From: an uncultured Rubripirellula sp.
Lineage (GTDB): Bacteria; Planctomycetota; Planctomycetia; Pirellulales; Pirellulaceae
Assembly (NCBI GenBank): GCA_938045805.1
Contig: CALIBL010000035.1
Coordinates: 248,001-312,000, forward strand
DNA: 64,000 nt
Direction of reading: 5' to 3'
Under the pieces are notes generated by a model. The model had not been told where the DNA came from and made no database searches. It worked only from the letters and a program-made list of their open reading frames with translations. The translations under genes and the position numbers were made by a program. The stretch's first letter is position 1, and each line of letters opens with the position of its first letter. Below, piece after piece: positions 27,628 to 36,964 of the stretch.

Positions 27628-30033
27628 ATGCTCAACTCAATCTTCACTACACGAACGTTGGCGATTCTATTTGTATTGATTTGCACTCGTACGCTTGTTG
27701 CCCAACAACGAGATGAATCTCTCGCTGTTCTCGATCGTGACACTCCAAAAAATTTCGTCAATCATCACTGCGTCGCCTGCCATGATGATTCCAGTTCGAA
27801 CCACGGAGTGGATTTACTCCACATCTCCAACCCGTCCAATGCTGCGTCTCGAGCGACGTGGGAGAAAGTGATTCGAAAAATCAGTGCGGGCCAAATGCCT
27901 CCCCCCGATGCAGACCAACCACCACCGGGGGTTTTAAAATCTGCGATCGATCAAATCACGACGATGATCGACCAGACCGCATCGGAACATCTTGAAGTAG
28001 GTCGAACCTCCACCTTCCGCCGGCTAACGCGGTATGAATATCAGAACGTGATTCGTGATTTGTTCGGAATCCAAGTGGATACGAATCGGTTTCTGCCCGC
28101 CGATGAAATTAGCCACGGATTTGATAATGTCACGGTGGGTGAACTCTCTCCCTCTCTCGTTCAACGTTATGTCGCCGCAGCGCAGCGGATCAGCCGCATG
28201 GTAATGCAAAGCAACGCTGGCGGAATCGATGCCAAAACCATCCGCACACCGCCTGACCAAACACAAGAGGAGCACGTTGATGGATTACCACTTGGGACAC
28301 GGGGTGGTATCAACGTGCAGCATCACTTCTCAAGACCGGGAAAATATCAGTTCACGATACGGCTCACCCGGGACCGAAATGAGCATGTTGAGGGACTGCG
28401 AAAACCGCACGACATCGAACTATTAATCGATGGTTCCCTCGCAAAATCTTTCCGAGTTTACCCACCTCGAGGAGGCGGCGGTGACGAGGATGACTACACC
28501 AAACCATCTCACGAGAATGTTGACCAACATCTTGAAGCCACCCTCGCGATAGACGCCGGGACACATCGGGTCGGAGTCACCTTCATTAAATCGCCCTCCG
28601 CCCTCCTAGAAACCAAGCGTCAGCCTCTCGACGTCCACTACAACATGTATCGGCATCCGCGACTTGGCCCAGCAATCTTTGAAGTATCGATCACGGGACC
28701 ACTAAGGGAGAAAGACTCAGAAACTGCCACCGACACAACCTCACGAAACCGGGTTCTCAACCCATGGCCCAAACAGCCATCCGAAGAGACAGCCTGCGCT
28801 GAGAAGATCCTTACGGATCTAATGGAGAAAGCACTAAGACGTCGTGTAACCGATGAAGATCGTAAAAAGGTCATGCTGAAATACCATACGGCTGCATCCG
28901 CAGGCGGCTTCGAAGCCGGAATCGAATTTGCAATCAGCTACCTGCTTATCCACCCTGATTTCCTTTTCCGCATCGAAAGGGATCCCGCAGAACTCGGCCC
29001 AGATCAAGCCTACACAATCAGCGATACAGAACTTGCGTCTAGACTTTCATTTTTTCTTTGGAGCAGTATTCCAGACACCACGCTGCTCCGACTAGCAGAA
29101 GAAAAGCAACTTCATCGAGCATCCGTTCTTAGAGCGCAGGTTCGCAGGATGCTCAGCGATCCAAAGTCCTCGGCGATTAGTGAGAACTTTGCAGATCAAT
29201 GGCTCTACCTGCGAAACATCGACTCCCTGACTCCAGACGCGAGGCGATATCCTAATTTTGACAATAACCTTCGCGAGGCCTTTAAAAAAGAGACGCAGCT
29301 GTTCATTGCAGATCTGATTGAAAAGAACCTTCCACTGAACCAGCTCATCGATGCGGACTACACCTTTCTCAACGAAAGACTCGCCAAGCATTACGGGATC
29401 ACCGGTGTTTTTGGAAGTCATTTTCGACAGGTTGAGTTGGCAGAGGCTGCTCGGCGAGGCGGCCTACTTCGTCACGGCAGTATCCTGAGTGTCACTTCGT
29501 ATGCAAACAGAACCTCTCCGGTGCTCAGGGGCAAATGGGTACTTGAAAACCTGATTGGCACACCACCTCCCCCACCCCCGCCCGATGTCCCTGTTCTGGA
29601 CGAAAATAGCTTGGTGAAAACCGCGAGCATCCGCGAGCAACTAACACAACACCGAGAATCTGAAGCTTGCGCGATTTGTCATCGATTGATTGACCCGATC
29701 GGCTTCGCGATGCAAAACTATGATGCACTTGGTCGATGGAGAGAACTCGACTCTGAAATACCTGTCGACTCCAGTGGCTCATTACCTGACGGAACCTTGG
29801 TGACCAATATTGAAGAATTAGAACGTGGGCTGCTTAGACACACCGACGTACTTGCAAGAACCCTCGCCGAAAAACTCACCACCTACGCGTTGGGACGTGG
29901 CATTCAAGCGACGGACGCCACGTACTTTCGAAAAATGATCGCCAACACCGAAAAAGATGGCTACCGAATCAGTTCGCTCATCGAAGAGATCGTCCTGAGT
30001 CCGCTATTCCGAATGAGAATGACAGAATCATGA
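27628..30033 (+). CDS. DUF1592-family planctomycete cytochrome (DUF1587/1592/1588/1585 type)
   Basis: HCVACHDDSS heme motif; FRRLTRYEYQNVIRDLFG; ELASRLSFFLWSSIPDTTLL; CAICHRLIDPIGFAMQNYDALGRWR. Confidence 0.92.
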   Translation: MLNSIFTTRTLAILFVLICTRTLVAQQRDESLAVLDRDTPKNFVNHHCVACHDDSSSNHGVDLLHISNPSNAASRATWEKVIRKISAGQMPPPDADQPPPGVLKSAIDQITTMIDQTASEHLEVGRTSTFRRLTRYEYQNVIRDLFGIQVDTNRFLPADEISHGFDNVTVGELSPSLVQRYVAAAQRISRMVMQSNAGGIDAKTIRTPPDQTQEEHVDGLPLGTRGGINVQHHFSRPGKYQFTIRLTRDRNEHVEGLRKPHDIELLIDGSLAKSFRVYPPRGGGGDEDDYTKPSHENVDQHLEATLAIDAGTHRVGVTFIKSPSALLETKRQPLDVHYNMYRHPRLGPAIFEVSITGPLREKDSETATDTTSRNRVLNPWPKQPSEETACAEKILTDLMEKALRRRVTDEDRKKVMLKYHTAASAGGFEAGIEFAISYLLIHPDFLFRIERDPAELGPDQAYTISDTELASRLSFFLWSSIPDTTLLRLAEEKQLHRASVLRAQVRRMLSDPKSSAISENFADQWLYLRNIDSLTPDARRYPNFDNNLREAFKKETQLFIADLIEKNLPLNQLIDADYTFLNERLAKHYGITGVFGSHFRQVELAEAARRGGLLRHGSILSVTSYANRTSPVLRGKWVLENLIGTPPPPPPPDVPVLDENSLVKTASIREQLTQHRESEACAICHRLIDPIGFAMQNYDALGRWRELDSEIPVDSSGSLPDGTLVTNIEELERGLLRHTDVLARTLAEKLTTYALGRGIQATDATYFRKMIANTEKDGYRISSLIEEIVLSPLFRMRMTES

Positions 30034-31370
30034 TGCGACGTAAATCAATCCCTCGGCGAACCTTCCTCCGAAGCGCCGGCGCCACCTTGGCTCTTCCTCT
30101 GCTCGATGCGATGGTACCGGCAATGACCGCTACTGCGGCAACCGCTGCCGCGCCACAACACCTCAGACGCATCGGCTATGTCTACATGCCAATGGGGTGT
30201 GACATCTCGCGTTGGACGCCACCAAACGCCAACGATCTCAAAGAGCTTTCTCCAATCCTAAAACCACTGCAATCAGTTAAGGATCAAGTGACTGCGATCA
30301 GCAATCTCGAATTAAAAAATGCCTACCCGGGAACACACGCGACATCCAATTCCTCTTTCCTAAGCGCGGCGGAAGCGAAACGAACCGAGAGCACCGACTA
30401 CTTCCTCGGGACCACCGCTGACCAAATCGCCGCCCAGTCGATTGGAACAAAAACGCGTCTACCATCGCTCGAATTATCAATGGACCTGCTTCAGGTAGTG
30501 GGGCAGTGCGACAACGGTTACGCCTGCGTCTATCAAAACAACCTTTCTTGGTCATCTCCGACCACACCGCTTCCCTCCGAAGCTCACCCGCGACTTGTGT
30601 TTGAATCACTGTTCGGGGAAGGCGGGACGGCGCAACAGCGACGGCAGTCCCTTCTGCAGCGTGCCAGCCTTCTCGATGCGTTGAACGAGGAGATCCAATC
30701 GTTGAAACGATCTCTCGGACCACAGGACCGGCGCACAATCGACCAATACACTTCTTCTATTCGAGAAGTAGAGAGACAAATCCAGAAAGCAGAATCAGAA
30801 ACACGGGAAACCACGGGAATCGATCTCGATCGCCCCAACGGCGTACCAGCCAGTTATCGTGAGCACGCAAGGTTGATGTTTGAACTTCAACGCTTAGCAC
30901 TGCAAGGTGATATCACGCGTGTCATTACCTTTCAGCTTGCCCGAGAAACAAGCAACAGAAGCTACACTGAAATCGGAATCAACGAACCACACCACCCATT
31001 GACTCACCACGGTAACAACCCCGAAAAAATTGCCAAGGTTGCGAAAATCAACGAGTTCCATGTGTCACTCTTTGCGGAGTTCTTGGAAAAGCTAAAAGCA
31101 ACTCCGGAGGGCGAAGGCAATCTGCTGGATCATTCGCTTTATCTCTACGGAAGTGGTATGGGTAATCCAAATGTACACGACCACACCAATCTACCTATCT
31201 TGGTCGCAGGTGGAGCGGCTGGGCGGATGCGTGGTGGACAGCACATTCAATTCGAAAACCCAACTCCACTGGCGAACCTTCATTTAACGCTCCTGAATAA
31301 AGTCGGTGCACGGTGCGAATCATTCGCTGATAGCCAAGGCCAAATCGATGATCTTTTTGAAGCAAGCTAG
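30030..31370 (+). CDS. DUF1552 domain protein, Tat-type leader
   Basis: IPRRTFLRSAGATLALPLLDAM; YMPMGCDISRWTP; ATGA overlap with upstream DUF1592 gene. Confidence 0.92.
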   Translation: MMRRKSIPRRTFLRSAGATLALPLLDAMVPAMTATAATAAAPQHLRRIGYVYMPMGCDISRWTPPNANDLKELSPILKPLQSVKDQVTAISNLELKNAYPGTHATSNSSFLSAAEAKRTESTDYFLGTTADQIAAQSIGTKTRLPSLELSMDLLQVVGQCDNGYACVYQNNLSWSSPTTPLPSEAHPRLVFESLFGEGGTAQQRRQSLLQRASLLDALNEEIQSLKRSLGPQDRRTIDQYTSSIREVERQIQKAESETRETTGIDLDRPNGVPASYREHARLMFELQRLALQGDITRVITFQLARETSNRSYTEIGINEPHHPLTHHGNNPEKIAKVAKINEFHVSLFAEFLEKLKATPEGEGNLLDHSLYLYGSGMGNPNVHDHTNLPILVAGGAAGRMRGGQHIQFENPTPLANLHLTLLNKVGARCESFADSQGQIDDLFEAS

Positions 31371-32811
31371 TGCGATCTCTTTTGCCTTTTTGATTGCGGC
31401 GTTTTCTCAATCCAGCACCCGAGAACTCGCGGCACAGCAACGATCTCAACTTGCTGATCTGATTCAAAAAGAGCAATACAGTCAGGCGGCTGCAGCACTC
31501 AAAGATGGTGCTGATGTTCATGCTGCGCAGGCAGATGGGATGACACCGTTACACTGGGCGGTTCAAAATCGAAATTCGCATTGGATCGAATCCCTTTTAT
31601 CTGCGGGAGCCAACCCCAACGCAACAAACCGATACGAGGTTCCCGCTTTGTGGATTGCCTGCTGCGCCGGTGATGTTGACGCAGCACGCCAGCTTTTGCG
31701 AGCCGGCGCTAATCCCAAGCTCGGCTTGCGTGGCGGTGAAACCATGCTGATGACGGCAGCTCGCACCGGATCTCCAGAACTCCTTTCTGTCCTGATTGAG
31801 CACGGCGCCGAGGTCAATGCGACGGAAGTTTCCGGTCAGACCGCAATCATGTGGGCAGCCGCCGAAGGAAATACAGCAGCGGTGCACAAACTCCTTGAAC
31901 TCAACGCGGACCCTCGTATTACGCTACCTTCCGGATTCAACGCATTCTTTTTTGCGGCACGCCAAGGAAAGATCGAAACCGTACTCAGGCTTCTCGAAGA
32001 AGGATTCGATATCAATGAATCCATGCGAGTGAAGCGCAAAGCCTCCAAGGGACCCGCACAGGGAACCACTGCACTGCTACTTGCAATCGAAAACGGACAC
32101 TTTGAATTGGCGATCGAACTACTTGATCAAGGTGCTGACCCGAATGTAATTTCAACCGGCTACGCGCCGTTGCACGCCATCACGTGGGTTCGCAAACCCA
32201 TTCGGGGTGATGGTGACCCGCCACCGGATATTACGGGGAAAGTTAGCAGTCTCGCGCTGGTGCGTGAACTTCTCAAACGTGGCGCAGACGTCAATATCCG
32301 ACATAAAAAACAGTCGACTCGCCACAGCGGCTTGAGTCGCACCGATGCCACCCCCTGCATTTTGGCAGCCGAAAGTGGAGACTTACCCTTGTTAAAACTT
32401 CTGGTTGAATTTGGAGCAGACATACATCTGGTAAATCAAGATCACGTCACCCCGCTACTTGCCGCTACGGGAATCGGAGTCCTAAGCGACGGAGATGAGT
32501 CAGCTGGCACCGAAGAGGATGCAATTCAAACTGTCGAATACCTACTAAGCCTTGGTGCTCAGATCAATGACATCGATGATCAAGGCAAAACGGTGATGCA
32601 CGGGGCGGCGTTCAAAAGCTGGCCGAGTCTAATCAGAAAACTCCACCATTGGGGCGCATCCAAAAACGTCTGGAATCAAGCAAACGAAGACGGTTGGACG
32701 CCATTGATGATCGCCCAAGGGAATCGCCCCGGAAACTTCCGGCCGTCACAAGTCACGATTGAGGCAATCGAAAAGATTTTGATGGTGGACCAAGTTCCAC
32801 CCGAACTTTGA
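31348..32811 (+). CDS. Secreted ankyrin-repeat protein
   Basis: Multiple ankyrin units (DGMTPLHWAVQNRNSHWIESLLSAGANPNATNRYEVPALWIACCAG...); signal peptide from internal Met at 31348, overlapping the DUF1552 3' end. Confidence 0.9.
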   Translation: MIFLKQASAISFAFLIAAFSQSSTRELAAQQRSQLADLIQKEQYSQAAAALKDGADVHAAQADGMTPLHWAVQNRNSHWIESLLSAGANPNATNRYEVPALWIACCAGDVDAARQLLRAGANPKLGLRGGETMLMTAARTGSPELLSVLIEHGAEVNATEVSGQTAIMWAAAEGNTAAVHKLLELNADPRITLPSGFNAFFFAARQGKIETVLRLLEEGFDINESMRVKRKASKGPAQGTTALLLAIENGHFELAIELLDQGADPNVISTGYAPLHAITWVRKPIRGDGDPPPDITGKVSSLALVRELLKRGADVNIRHKKQSTRHSGLSRTDATPCILAAESGDLPLLKLLVEFGADIHLVNQDHVTPLLAATGIGVLSDGDESAGTEEDAIQTVEYLLSLGAQINDIDDQGKTVMHGAAFKSWPSLIRKLHHWGASKNVWNQANEDGWTPLMIAQGNRPGNFRPSQVTIEAIEKILMVDQVPPEL

Positions 32812-32889
32812 TCTAATGAAACGGTGGGTTCGATTGAGTCTCGAGTCGACCCTCCTGATTTTTGCTTCCGTCTAACAAACTTAGATTCA

Positions 32890-33834
32890 ATGCCAAACAT
32901 GAACTCGGCGACGATCGCCTGCATCCTGATACTGTCCTCACTCTTGATCCTTGAAGGTCGCGACTGCATCGCCCAAGAGAAATCGCCCAACGCCATTGAG
33001 CCATCGTTGAATCTTCCACTTTGGGACCAATATGCGCCGGGAGAGAACACCAGAGACGCAGGTACCGCACTCGCAACTCGCAAAACTGACAATCCACTTA
33101 TCACGCGAGTTGAGAAAATTACTTTCCCGACTCTCGACGTCTTTCCTGCTGAACAACCCAACGGGAAAGCAGTGTTGATCCTTCCGGGCGGTGGATTTCG
33201 TTACGTGGTAACCGACCTTGAAGGTTCGGAAGCGGCGAAATGGCTAAACGATCTCGGAATCACAGCTTTTGTCCTTCGTTATCGCACTAGCGAGTCGCGC
33301 GAAGAAGCGTGGAAACGTCCCCTACAGGATAGCCAACGAGCCATAAGGTTAATTCGAGCAAACGCGGATCGTTGGAAGATCAACCCTGAGCAGATTGGCC
33401 TGCTTGGGTTCTCTGCAGGTGGACAAGTCGCATCAATCCATCTGACGGCCAAGGATGCCTCATACCCCTCAGCGGACGCTATCGACCAACAATCTCATCG
33501 TCCAAATATCGGCATCCTGATTTATCCTTGGCGCATTTACGACGACGCCAAACAGCTTTTGATCTCGCCGATCGGGGTGGATTCAAACACACCTCCCACG
33601 TTCCTCGTTCACACACATGATGATGCCTCAACATCGCTCGGCGCCGTGATGTTCTATGCAGCCTTGAAGCAAAACAATATTCCGGCAGAACTACATGTCT
33701 ACCAAAACGGTGGCCACGGTTACGGCACTCGCTCACGCCCAAATTCAGCGATCGGATCGTGGAAAGACCGGGGTACGGATTGGCTTCGAGTCAACGGATG
33801 GATTTCAACGCCCGTAACAACGGGTGTTGAATAA
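32890..33834 (+). CDS. Secreted alpha/beta-hydrolase (acetyl-xylan-esterase-like/BD-FAE)
   Basis: LILPGGGFRYVVTDLEG, IGLLGFSAGGQVAS, PPTFLVHTHDDASTS, HGYG; ORF opens at 32824. Confidence 0.85.
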   Translation: MPNMNSATIACILILSSLLILEGRDCIAQEKSPNAIEPSLNLPLWDQYAPGENTRDAGTALATRKTDNPLITRVEKITFPTLDVFPAEQPNGKAVLILPGGGFRYVVTDLEGSEAAKWLNDLGITAFVLRYRTSESREEAWKRPLQDSQRAIRLIRANADRWKINPEQIGLLGFSAGGQVASIHLTAKDASYPSADAIDQQSHRPNIGILIYPWRIYDDAKQLLISPIGVDSNTPPTFLVHTHDDASTSLGAVMFYAALKQNNIPAELHVYQNGGHGYGTRSRPNSAIGSWKDRGTDWLRVNGWISTPVTTGVE

Positions 33835-33874
33835 AGACCGCGTTTAGAAAAGGTTGCTCGCCATCAAACAATGA

Positions 33875-36013
33875 TCAATTCCCTGACTGCGTCTCGATGC
33901 GAGCCGCTTCAGCTCCCGTTATTTCGATCAGATCGGGCCAATCGTAATGGCGAAGTACTCCGTGTACGGCGGAGTTTAAAACGCCTGTCGGAGCATGCAG
34001 GCCAACCACGTCAGACCATGATGCGGGCAACTCACTGAGCGTGATCTCGTCTACATGCCCCCCCGCTATGACTCCTGCATGCAACGCAACCAAAGTGGAT
34101 AAGTTCGACGCCGAGATCGCGACGGAAACCTCTTGATCAGCCACCGCCTCGGAAAGAGCCCCCCTTTCGGTTAGCAACTTGATCACTGCCAAAACATCGC
34201 GAGTTTGCAGACCCACCATCGAATCACCGAGAAGATACGCTAAGTAATAAGTTTTCCAATCAGTGAGTATCGGGTCGGCTGGTGTCTCAACGGTTTTTCC
34301 TTGCCCCGCCAGATCCAAAAGAACAACATTCTTACCTTTGTCTAACAAATCCTGAACTTCGTCGGTAAGACTGGCAGCGGCGTTCATCCCTTTGTCGTGA
34401 AGTACAATTGTCCAATTCGATGTGGGTTTTTCACATCGGAGAATCGCAGTTGGAACCTGTCGGGTGCCACAAACCACCAGACCACATTCGACTTGATGCT
34501 TTCGCCAATTAACAGCGCCCCGCGAAAGCCACTTTGGGGAAGCAACTTGGCTCCAATTCACACCTAAAACATCACTCACCAGCTTGCGTTTTTCTTCTGA
34601 GTCCATCGCCGACCACTTCACCGATCGCTGCTCAGAGAGTACTTCACTGATCTCTCGATTCATGTCAATCACGGATCGTTCACGAGGCAGACTCGTCAAG
34701 ACCTGACCGCTGGCGGTACAAAGGAGCGAAGCGGCATCCTGCAACTCGAGTTCAATCGGATCAACCGGTTCGTCAACACCAAGTAACCAACGCTTCATCC
34801 AATGTGTGATTGTCGCGAGTCCTTCTGGCTGAACCCCATGCGGTCCTTCGATCTCCACCAGATCCACCCGCTCCGAAAAACCAAGCCGACCATAGAATTG
34901 TTTTGCTTGACGAAAATTCAACCAGCTTCCGTCGATATCAAAGAAGTCTTGGGTGGTCGAACTGATTAACGTCGGTTTGGGTGCACGCATCAAGACATAA
35001 TCTGGTTGGTCTAAGCCAACTTTTAGCTGACCGAATAGATTTTGTTCGGCATCCTGCGGCCCGATGGTTTCTATCAGCTTTTTGAAAGTGGTTAAGTAGC
35101 ATGCCGGTGCAGCGCATGCGACACGTGAATCGAGAGCCATGACGTAACTGGTTAAAGTCCCACCCCCCGAGCACCCGGTGTAACCGATTTTCTCTGCATC
35201 AATTTCAGGTCGAGATACCAGATAATCAATCGCTCGCATGCCATCCCAAACTCGATAGGTTGCTGTACTTTTACCAACTAAGGTGGAGCCAATCCCCAGT
35301 AACAAATGCTCGGTAGTTGTTCCCCCATAGGCAACTTCTCCGTCGTCTTCGAGGATCTGTGATCGCTCACCCTGCCCGATCGGATCGAACACTAATGCAG
35401 CCATTCCATGAATCGCAAACATGGCACCGAAACGCTGGTTGTAATCTGCGGTTTTCGCGGTCCTACTATGTCCGCTTGAAACTGCAATTCCCGGCACCCT
35501 TGATTTACTACTCGCGTGCTGAGGCAAATAAAAATTTGCAGTGATGCGATGATTAGGGAGACTATCAAAAATCACTTTCTCGATTCTGTATTGCCTCGTC
35601 TCGATCATGCCGACCACACGTGAATTCAGCGGTCCGGCTTCTGGTAAACCGCCAAGACTTTCCATCATCCGGTGTTGCTGAAGTTCTTGGTAAGACTTGA
35701 TCGCCTGAGGTTCTTTGATTTTGGATAACGCATGGTCGCGTGCATCGAGTGCTTGAAAAGCACGTGCTTGCAATTCGGCATACAGATTTGCGGCTTGCAA
35801 ATCGTCAGCGGACAAAAACGAGTTGATGCTTTGAGCGTGAAGAGTCGAAAAGCCTGTTAGAAGTTGAATAAAAAGAAGCAACCGTATCACGGAGTAGATT
35901 CCTGTCCTTCGGCGAGAGTGTCTGACTGTAATGGATTCAACGTTTAGTGGTTTTTTCATCACAAAACTTCTTTTTGTAGCGTTGCGTAGGATGCTTTTCG
36001 CGACGCGTATCAT
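33875..36013 (-). CDS. Alpha/beta-hydrolase, acetyl-xylan-esterase-like, secreted
   Basis: KSRVPGIAVSSGHSRTAKT...IDAEKIGYTGCSGGGTLTSYVMALDSRVACAAPACYLTTF. Confidence 0.82.
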   Translation of the reverse strand: MIRVAKSILRNATKRSFVMKKPLNVESITVRHSRRRTGIYSVIRLLLFIQLLTGFSTLHAQSINSFLSADDLQAANLYAELQARAFQALDARDHALSKIKEPQAIKSYQELQQHRMMESLGGLPEAGPLNSRVVGMIETRQYRIEKVIFDSLPNHRITANFYLPQHASSKSRVPGIAVSSGHSRTAKTADYNQRFGAMFAIHGMAALVFDPIGQGERSQILEDDGEVAYGGTTTEHLLLGIGSTLVGKSTATYRVWDGMRAIDYLVSRPEIDAEKIGYTGCSGGGTLTSYVMALDSRVACAAPACYLTTFKKLIETIGPQDAEQNLFGQLKVGLDQPDYVLMRAPKPTLISSTTQDFFDIDGSWLNFRQAKQFYGRLGFSERVDLVEIEGPHGVQPEGLATITHWMKRWLLGVDEPVDPIELELQDAASLLCTASGQVLTSLPRERSVIDMNREISEVLSEQRSVKWSAMDSEEKRKLVSDVLGVNWSQVASPKWLSRGAVNWRKHQVECGLVVCGTRQVPTAILRCEKPTSNWTIVLHDKGMNAAASLTDEVQDLLDKGKNVVLLDLAGQGKTVETPADPILTDWKTYYLAYLLGDSMVGLQTRDVLAVIKLLTERGALSEAVADQEVSVAISASNLSTLVALHAGVIAGGHVDEITLSELPASWSDVVGLHAPTGVLNSAVHGVLRHYDWPDLIEITGAEAARIETQSGN

Positions 36014-36029
36014 GAATCTTAGACGTTCT

Positions 36030-36821
36030 TTATTGAACCTTTTTAAACCATGACCGCATCATCTCTCCTTCACGGCAATACCAGTCAAAAAGAGTGCGGA
36101 CATCAAAACCAAGATTGAAATGCTTAACTCCCATATCAATGTAGGTTTTGGCGTCGGAAGAGTCGATTAATTCGACGCGTGCGGCAACTTCGTACTGCTG
36201 TGCCTTCTCAAGTAGCAATCTCTCCGCCGCCTGCACATCAGGATGATTAAACTGCCCCGTCAAACCGATGCTATTGGCGTAATCTGCTGGTCCAAATTGC
36301 ACCATATCGACTCCAGGAACGGAAAGGATCTGATCAAGCTGCTCGAAAGCTTCACGCTTCTCGATCATCAAAACGATCACGATTTGATCCAATGCGTTCG
36401 CCCAATCCTCAGTGCCAGCATCCAAAAGATTGGCTCGCTGCAGATTCACTCCGTGCAACCCACCTGATATGGGACGCTCACTTCGCACGGCCTGGATACA
36501 TTCATTGACATCCTCAACGCTTCGAATATCAGCGAATAAAACACTCTGAAAACCGGAACCGATGGCACGCACTGCCGCGTGAGTCCGCGACTCCTGCTCG
36601 ACTTTGATCATGCCGGTCAAATGATCGAACAGCTCAATCGCTCTCCCCATTTCTTCCAAGGCTCGATGGTCGTAAGGTGCATACTCAGCGCTGAACTCCA
36701 CGTAGTCAAACATGCCGCTACGTCCAATCAATTCAATTACCGTCGGCCACGAGGATAAAATCCGAGTACCGAGAGTAGGTCGCCCCGCAGAAAGCAGGTG
36801 ACGAAGCTGGTTCTCTCTCAC
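36030..36821 (-). CDS. HpcH/HpaI family aldolase
   Basis: TLGTRILSSWPTVIELIGRSGMFDYVEFSAEYAPYD...VLMIEKREAFEQLDQILSVPGVDMVQFGPADYANSIG. Confidence 0.88.
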   Translation of the reverse strand: MRENQLRHLLSAGRPTLGTRILSSWPTVIELIGRSGMFDYVEFSAEYAPYDHRALEEMGRAIELFDHLTGMIKVEQESRTHAAVRAIGSGFQSVLFADIRSVEDVNECIQAVRSERPISGGLHGVNLQRANLLDAGTEDWANALDQIVIVLMIEKREAFEQLDQILSVPGVDMVQFGPADYANSIGLTGQFNHPDVQAAERLLLEKAQQYEVAARVELIDSSDAKTYIDMGVKHFNLGFDVRTLFDWYCREGEMMRSWFKKVQ

Positions 36822-36964
36822 TTCGTTTAACTCCAGAAAAGAAAAACCGATTGCAGCAGGTGGTTTCGGCGATAAACTCCCATCACTCTCACACTCTTAC
36901 ATTACAGATCAACAAAACGCCGCTTATCATACGGCACACCCGAGCCGATTGAGCCGGCTAACCG

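Noticed and set aside
27488-27679. 63-aa ORF between the MBL-rhodanese and DUF1592 genes
   Set aside because: It overlaps the DUF1592 signal peptide and has no recognisable feature.
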